Source of the DNA: Bacteroidales bacterium
Lineage (GTDB): Bacteria > Bacteroidota > Bacteroidia > Bacteroidales > UBA932
Assembly: GCA_017551425.1 (NCBI GenBank)
Contig: JAFZLQ010000068.1
Location: 1-9,431 of the forward strand
Direction: 5' to 3'
Length of the DNA stretch: 9,431 nucleotides
The translations under genes and the position numbers were made by a program. Shown here one piece after another: positions 5,151 to 9,431 of the stretch. Within the stretch, counting starts at the first letter, position 1, and each line of letters starts with the position of its first letter. Under the pieces are notes generated by a model that saw nothing but the letters and a program-made list of their open reading frames with translations, was not told the origin of the DNA and did no database searches.

Positions 5151-7568
5151 ATGGCAGAGAATATCAATAGCAACAACAGCGTAGAAACCTTCAACCTCCG
5201 GGATTTCCTGGTGCGTTGCCTGTCCAAGTGGTACTGGTTCATCATCTCCGTGGCGCTTTGCCTCGGAGCGGCCGCCTGGTACATCATCAAGACTCCCAAG
5301 ATCTACACCCGTTCCGCTACCGTGCTCATCAAGGAGACCGGCATGCGCCGCTCCAACGAACTCGAGAGCATCATTACCGCCGGCGGCATGACCCAGCAGA
5401 GTTCCAAGCTGGCAAACGAAATAATCGCCATGCAGTCGCCGGACCTCATGAGGGAGGTCGTCACCCGCATGGGCCTGGACTACAACTACAGCGTTGCCGG
5501 CCGCGCCCGCAAGCACGTCGTTTACGGAGCCGCGCTGCCCGTGAAGGCACGCTTCCTGGACCAGACGGGCGCAGTAGCCTTCGAGATCATCCCGGCATCC
5601 GGAGAGAACTTCAAGCTGCAGATGCAGGTTCCCGACTCCCGCGAGACCCAGATGTATTCCGGCGCCTTCGGTGACACCCTGTCCACGATCTACGGTCCCC
5701 TCGTCATCAGCCGCGTAGAAAGCGCAGCCGTGCCGTTCGACCAGACCATCTATGTGAACCATACCAGCATACACGGCGCCACCATGTCGTACAACGCCAG
5801 GCTCAACGCCTCGGCGCTCAACACCAAGCAGTTCTCGGACGTCCTCCAGCTCACCATCACCGACCAGAGCCCCCGCAGGGCCGAGGACGTGCTCAACATG
5901 ATCATCAACGTGTATAACGAGAACTGGGTTGACGACCGCAACAAGATCGCAGTCAGCACGTCCCTGTTCATCGACGAGCGTCTGGAGGCCATCGAGAAGG
6001 AACTCGGTTCCGTAGATACGGACATCTCCAACTACAAGTCGCGTTACGCCATCCCCGATATCAAGGCCGCATCCTCGATGTACATGAGCCAGACCCAGGA
6101 GGCCTCCCGCAAGCTGCAGGAGCTCGACAACCAGCTCTACACGGCCCGGTACATACGCAACAACATGAGCACGGCGCAGGACCTCTCCAAGATGCTCCCT
6201 TCGCCCGCCAGCCTCAACAACAGCAACCTCGGCACCCAGATAGGCAAGTACAACGACGTTGTCCTCCAGCGCAACAACATAGTGGCGAACTCCTCCGAGC
6301 GCAACCCTATAGTAGTGGAGATGGACAACAACCTCCGTGCTATGCACGCCACCATCCTGGAGTCCCTGGACGACCTCATCAACTCCCTCCAGGCCCAGAT
6401 CGCCAGCTTCCAGAAAGCGGAGCAGACCGCAACGGCCCGCCTGTCGGAGAACCCCAAGCAGTCCAAGTACATCCTCGACATCGAGCGCCAGCAGAAGGTC
6501 AAGGAGTCTCTGTACCTCTTCCTCCTGCAGAAACGTGAGGAGAACGAGCTCTCCCAGGCCTTCACCGCATACAATACCAGGGTCATCACCCAGCCTACGG
6601 GTTCTTCCGCACCCACGTCTCCCAAGACCAGGCAGATCATCCTCATAGCCTTCGTCCTGGGCCTCATGATTCCCGTGGGCATCCTGTACCTCATCACCGT
6701 TACGGATATCAAGGTCCGCAGCAAGAAGGATATAGAAGACCTCAGCGCACCGTTCATCGGGGAGATCCCCATGACTGGCAAGAAGAGCAGGGGCAAGAAG
6801 AAGGTCGATGCCGCCTTCGTGGTCAAGCACAACAAGCGCGACGCCGCAAACGAGGCCTTCCGCGTGTGCCGCACCAACCTGGAATTCGTCTCCCGCGGGG
6901 CGGATACACGTGTGGTGATTATCACCTCCTTCAACCCCGGCTCAGGTAAGACCTACGTGACTTCCAACCTTGCCGCGGCCCTGTCCATCAAGGGCAAAAA
7001 GGTGCTTGCGATAGACGGTGACCTCCGTCACGCATCCCTCAGCAAGATGGTCGGTTCGCCCAAGAAGGGTATTGCCGATTACCTGTCCGGAGCGGACGTC
7101 GATCTCGCCTCCATCATCGTCAAACCAGAGGAATACGAGAACCTCGACGTGCTGCCCGTGGGCACCATCCCTCCCAACCCGAGCGAGCTCGTAGGCAGCG
7201 AGAAATTCGCCGCCCTGGTGAAGTCCCTTTCCACACAGTACGAGTACGTATTCATCGACTGCCCGCCCCACAACGTGGTTGCAGATACCCAGATCATATC
7301 CGAGGTCGCAGACCGTACCATCTTCGTGGTACGTGCCGGCCTGCTGGACAAGACCATGCTTCCCGAGCTCGAGGAGCTTTACCAGAAAGGCACCCTCAAG
7401 AACCTTTCCATCCTCCTCAACGCTACGGAAATGGTCTCCGGCAAGCGTGGCTATGGCTACCGCTACGGCTATGGTTACGGTTATGGATACGGCTACGGTT
7501 ATCATTCCTACGATTATTATTCGCAGGATGACGACAAGAAGGGCCGCAAGGGCGAGAAGAAGTCGTAG
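5151..7568 (+). CDS. Wzc-like polysaccharide co-polymerase fused to BY-type tyrosine kinase
   Basis: An 805-residue inner-membrane protein that controls polymer length and assembly of the export complex. The N-terminal Wzz domain starts with a cytoplasmic segment and a first membrane helix (about 27-46). A long periplasmic, partly coiled-coil region (about 50-490) ends with the GNVR-like segment and SAPTSP just before the second helix (496-517). The cytoplasmic kinase domain has the E-x2-R-x2-R-T-N motif (E568, R571, R574), Walker A NPGSGKT (K600), Walker A' IDGDLR (621-626) and Walker B FIDCPP (D703). The C-terminus is a tyrosine cluster of 12 Tyr in 23 residues (768-790), which BY-kinases autophosphorylate, followed by a charged tail. 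No cognate low-molecular-weight tyrosine phosphatase is present in the window. The next gene lies in the same frame, one codon beyond the TAG. Confidence 0.95.
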   Translation: MAENINSNNSVETFNLRDFLVRCLSKWYWFIISVALCLGAAAWYIIKTPKIYTRSATVLIKETGMRRSNELESIITAGGMTQQSSKLANEIIAMQSPDLMREVVTRMGLDYNYSVAGRARKHVVYGAALPVKARFLDQTGAVAFEIIPASGENFKLQMQVPDSRETQMYSGAFGDTLSTIYGPLVISRVESAAVPFDQTIYVNHTSIHGATMSYNARLNASALNTKQFSDVLQLTITDQSPRRAEDVLNMIINVYNENWVDDRNKIAVSTSLFIDERLEAIEKELGSVDTDISNYKSRYAIPDIKAASSMYMSQTQEASRKLQELDNQLYTARYIRNNMSTAQDLSKMLPSPASLNNSNLGTQIGKYNDVVLQRNNIVANSSERNPIVVEMDNNLRAMHATILESLDDLINSLQAQIASFQKAEQTATARLSENPKQSKYILDIERQQKVKESLYLFLLQKREENELSQAFTAYNTRVITQPTGSSAPTSPKTRQIILIAFVLGLMIPVGILYLITVTDIKVRSKKDIEDLSAPFIGEIPMTGKKSRGKKKVDAAFVVKHNKRDAANEAFRVCRTNLEFVSRGADTRVVIITSFNPGSGKTYVTSNLAAALSIKGKKVLAIDGDLRHASLSKMVGSPKKGIADYLSGADVDLASIIVKPEEYENLDVLPVGTIPPNPSELVGSEKFAALVKSLSTQYEYVFIDCPPHNVVADTQIISEVADRTIFVVRAGLLDKTMLPELEELYQKGTLKNLSILLNATEMVSGKRGYGYRYGYGYGYGYGYGYHSYDYYSQDDDKKGRKGEKKS
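7449..7502 (+). repeat. Tandem GGN-TAY hexanucleotide repeat encoding the Gly-Tyr tail
   Basis: Nine near-identical six-base units, mostly GGN TAY with one CGC TAC, encode GYGYRY followed by six GY pairs (residues 767-784). Third-base variation (GGC/GGT/GGA, TAT/TAC) breaks perfect identity, so slippage would be less likely than in a pure repeat, but unit gain or loss would stay in frame. Confidence 0.85.
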
Positions 7569-7571
7569 GAA

Positions 7572-8081
7572 TTGGCAAACTCTCCCGAAGACCGCTTCTG
7601 GTACGTGGCGCGCGTGCGCAGCTGCCAGGAGAAGAACGTGGCCGCAGCCCTCGCCTCAAGGGCGGTGGAGCATTACCTGCCCACCCAGAGGGTCGTCCGC
7701 CGGTGGAGCGACCGCCGCAAAGTGGTTGACGCCCTCGTGCTGCCGCGTTTCGTGTTCATCCGCTGTACGCCCAGGGAGAGGCTCGATGTACTTGCGTCCG
7801 AGCCCCGCATCTGCGGCTTCCTGAGTACGGCTGGGGAGGTCTCCACGGTGCGCGATTCAGAGATGGAATCCTTCATGCGCATGGTGGAGCACGGTGCGGG
7901 AGTAAAGGTCTCCGATGCGCCCCTTGCCCCCGGAGACAGGGTCAGGGTGCTTGACGGGCCGCTTGCGGGCATGGAATGCGAGCTGGTGAGCGTGGGCGGA
8001 GGCAGATGCCTTGCGGTACGCCTCGGGCTCCTCGGAACGGCCACTATGGACCTCGACATACAAACGGTAGAAAAGATATGA
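7572..8081 (+). CDS. UpxY/NusG-family transcription antiterminator
   Basis: A 169-residue specialised NusG paralogue (RfaH/UpxY type) expected to bind RNA polymerase and suppress termination in the polysaccharide operon. The NGN domain covers about 8-105: RFWYVARVRSCQEKNVAAAL, HYLPTQRVVRRWSDRRK, ALVLPRFVFIRC. The KOW domain follows at about 118-145 (PGDRVRVLDGPLAGMECELV). The start must lie before W10, because NGN homology begins there. The only candidate is TTG at 7572, since the in-frame TAG of the kinase gene (7566-7568) is one codon upstream and no ATG or GTG lies between. UpxY genes in Bacteroides usually open the capsule operon; here the gene is third. It overlaps rfbD by four bases (ATGA, 8078-8081), so it is translated as part of the same message. 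Confidence 0.88.
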   Translation: MANSPEDRFWYVARVRSCQEKNVAAALASRAVEHYLPTQRVVRRWSDRRKVVDALVLPRFVFIRCTPRERLDVLASEPRICGFLSTAGEVSTVRDSEMESFMRMVEHGAGVKVSDAPLAPGDRVRVLDGPLAGMECELVSVGGGRCLAVRLGLLGTATMDLDIQTVEKI

Positions 8082-8941
8082 ACATCCTCGTCACAGGCGC
8101 TCTGGGCCAGCTGGGTTCCGAACTGCGGATCGTCGCCGCAGGAGCCCGGGACAATTATATCTATACCGATGTCGCCGAACTGGACATAACCGACCGCGCC
8201 GCGGTCAACGCCTTTGTGGAGTCCAACGGCGTGGATGCGATAATAAACTGCGCCGCGTACACCGATGTGGACAGGGCGGAGGACGTTCCCGAGCTTGCGG
8301 AACGCATAAATGCAGGGGCGGTGGCCAACCTTGCCGGTGCCATGGCGGCCCGCGGAGGGCTCCTTGTTCATGTGAGCACGGACTACGTCTTCGGTGGAGA
8401 GTCTTTCAACATACCCATTAAGGAAGATACGGCAGGAGCGCCTACCGGCGTTTACGGCCTCACCAAGCTTCATGGCGAGCAGGCCGTGCTGGAGTCGGGA
8501 TGCCGCTACGTCATCCTGCGTACCGCATGGCTGTACAGCGAGTTCGGACGCAACTTCGTGAAGACCATGCTGCGCCTGACATCCACACGCCCCTCCGTCA
8601 ACGTGGTGTTCGACCAGGTCGGCACTCCAACCTACGCCCTGGACCTTGCCCGCGCCATATTCAAGATAATAGACGGCCGCTTGTACGAGGGCCGGGAAGG
8701 CATATACCATTATACAGACGAAGGGGTCTGCAGCTGGTTCGATTTCGCCCATGCGATTGCGGAGCGCTCCGGCAGCGCATGCAGCGTGCAGCCGTGCCAC
8801 TCCTCGGAATTCCCGTCCAAGGTGCGCAGGCCGTCTTATTCCGTCCTGGACAAAAGTAAAATAAAGGCAGCCTTCGGCGTGGAAGTCCCTTATTGGACCG
8901 ACAGCCTCGCCGAATGCCTCTCAAAAATGAAAGAAATATGA
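8078..8941 (+). CDS. rfbD: dTDP-4-dehydrorhamnose reductase
   Basis: A 287-residue RmlD/RfbD enzyme, catalysing the last, NAD(P)H-dependent step to dTDP-L-rhamnose in the cytoplasm. The Rossmann motif GALGQLG (7-13) binds the cofactor. The catalytic residues are visible: T101 in HVSTDYVFGG, then Y126-x3-K130 in GVYGLTKLHGEQ. RPSYSVLDKSK (251-261) is the family's C-terminal substrate-binding signature. Length matches the family. The open frame extends upstream to 7976 within the preceding gene, but ATG 8078 is where homology begins and it overlaps the antiterminator's stop. The stop overlaps the rfbB start (ATGA, 8938-8941). rfbA and rfbC, needed for the same pathway, are not in the window. 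Confidence 0.96.
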   Translation: MNILVTGALGQLGSELRIVAAGARDNYIYTDVAELDITDRAAVNAFVESNGVDAIINCAAYTDVDRAEDVPELAERINAGAVANLAGAMAARGGLLVHVSTDYVFGGESFNIPIKEDTAGAPTGVYGLTKLHGEQAVLESGCRYVILRTAWLYSEFGRNFVKTMLRLTSTRPSVNVVFDQVGTPTYALDLARAIFKIIDGRLYEGREGIYHYTDEGVCSWFDFAHAIAERSGSACSVQPCHSSEFPSKVRRPSYSVLDKSKIKAAFGVEVPYWTDSLAECLSKMKEI

Positions 8942-9431
8942 AACGCAGCATCATCATCACCGGCGGCGCCGGATTCATCGGTTCGCACGTCGTACGCCTG
9001 TTCGTGAACAAGTATCCGGACTACAGGATCATCTGTCTGGACAAGCTCACCTACGCCGGCAACCTCGCCAACCTCAAGGACATAGAGGACAGGCCCAACT
9101 ACCGCTTCGTGAAGATGGACATCTGCGATTTCGAAGGCGTCCTGGCCCTCATGAAGGAGGAGAACGTGGACGGCATCATCCATCTCGCCGCGGAAAGCCA
9201 CGTGGACCGCAGCATCAAGGATCCCTTTACCTTCGCCCAGACCAACGTCATGGGAACGCTCTCGCTCCTCCAGGCCGCCAAGGCCTGCTGGGAGCCCAAC
9301 GGGTATGAGGTCTCTCCACGCGCTACGCTTGGTCGAGATGACAAGGGAGACGTTGGTTTAGATAACAAATCTGTCATTTCGAGCGGAGCCGGAGGCGGAG
9401 TCGAGAAATCCATCCCCTGCCGCTTCTACCA
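8938..9431 (+). CDS. rfbB: dTDP-glucose 4,6-dehydratase, 5' part, with an in-frame insertion
   Basis: The first 164 codons and two bases of the next codon of RmlB/RfbB, an extended short-chain dehydrogenase/reductase that converts dTDP-D-glucose to dTDP-4-keto-6-deoxy-D-glucose. Visible motifs are the NAD-binding GGAGFIGSH (9-17), DKLTYAGNLANL (about 35-46), the NAD-pocket LAAESHVDRSI, and TNVMGTLSLLQAAKACWEPNGYE (to 124). In relatives this is followed within a few residues by RFYHISTDEVYG, which carries the catalytic T-D-E. Here residues 125-161 (encoded by 9310-9420) are extra, low in similarity to the family and rich in Gly/Ser/Asp/Lys; RFYH then resumes at 162 in the same frame. The extra DNA is an imperfect palindrome (see the repeat entry). 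The gene runs off the window end with no stop seen, so whether it is intact beyond is unknown. The start overlaps the rfbD stop. Confidence 0.93.
   Translation, partial: MKRSIIITGGAGFIGSHVVRLFVNKYPDYRIICLDKLTYAGNLANLKDIEDRPNYRFVKMDICDFEGVLALMKEENVDGIIHLAAESHVDRSIKDPFTFAQTNVMGTLSLLQAAKACWEPNGYEVSPRATLGRDDKGDVGLDNKSVISSGAGGGVEKSIPCRFY
9310..9420. repeat. Palindromic repeat element inserted in frame in rfbB
   Basis: Within rfbB, an inner stem pairs GGTCGAGATGACA (9331-9343) with TGTCATTTCGAGC (9372-9384) at 11 of 13 positions around a 28-base A/T-richer loop. The outer parts (TCTCTCCAC at 9311-9319 and GTCGAGAAA at 9400-9408) also pair at 7 of 9 positions. Each arm therefore reads, in opposite directions, as a variant of the same unit, roughly YTCTCSAC...CGCT...TCGARATGACA. 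This layout resembles the small palindromic REP-like units found between genes in many bacteria. Two of the three forward frames contain stops (TGA 9339-9341, TAG 9359-9361), while the rfbB frame is open throughout. The codons, such as TTA, differ from the C/G-ending codons around them. Confidence 0.75.

Noticed and set aside
5052..6830. A 592-codon open frame on the minus strand opposite the kinase gene
   Set aside because: It lies wholly antisense to a clearly recognisable Wzc-like gene, its translation is low-complexity (Val/Gly/Leu/Asp/His-rich) with no family motifs, and high third-position GC in the real gene readily produces such shadows.
7449..7502. A CRISPR-like or regulatory repeat array
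   Set aside because: The units are six bases with no spacers and sit in frame in the kinase gene, encoding Gly-Tyr pairs.
7976..8077. An rfbD start 34 codons upstream
   Set aside because: It lies inside the antiterminator gene in another frame; the Rossmann motif and usual N-terminus fit ATG 8078, which also forms an ATGA overlap.

Overview
The window looks like chromosomal DNA of a GC-rich member of the Bacteroidales (Alistipes/Rikenellaceae-like or a related uncultured gut lineage). The evidence is Bacteroidetes-type promoter motifs (TTTG, about 20 bp, TAnnTTTG), a Wza-like lipoprotein followed by a fused Wzz/tyrosine-kinase, a UpxY-like antiterminator, an M64 'IgA peptidase'-type metalloprotease, and weak use of Shine-Dalgarno sites. 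The species cannot be fixed from this sequence alone.

Left part (1-2809, + strand): the last 13 codons of an unidentified protein with an outer-membrane-barrel-like C-terminus are followed by a tight four-gene run: recX, rnhA, pdxA and a secreted PAP2 phosphatase. Two of the three junctions are ATGA start/stop overlaps and the third has a 5-nt gap, so the genes are probably co-transcribed and translationally coupled. They cover recombination control, RNA:DNA hybrid removal, vitamin B6 synthesis and periplasmic lipid-phosphate dephosphorylation, and share no single pathway.

Middle (2810-4298): between two convergent genes lies a 205-bp non-coding element bounded by perfect 31-bp terminal inverted repeats with further hairpins inside; it looks like a MITE-type or structured repeat. 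It is followed on the minus strand by a secreted M64 family zinc metallopeptidase. A 62-bp divergent promoter region then separates this from the polysaccharide operon.

Right part (4299-9431, + strand): an exopolysaccharide/capsule operon. It contains a Wza-like outer-membrane export lipoprotein, a Wzc-like co-polymerase/BY-kinase with a 12-tyrosine Gly-Tyr tail, a NusG/RfaH-like (UpxY) antiterminator starting at TTG, rfbD, and the 5' part of rfbB. The last three are joined by ATGA overlaps. The export pair moves polymer across the envelope, the antiterminator probably keeps RNA polymerase going through the long operon, and RfbB/RfbD supply dTDP-L-rhamnose.

The most unusual signals are (1) an imperfect palindromic repeat of about 111 bp inserted in frame inside rfbB, just before the catalytic segment, and (2) the 31-bp inverted-repeat element between the convergent genes. 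Both suggest that small palindromic elements move in this genome, one of them apparently tolerated inside a protein-coding gene.
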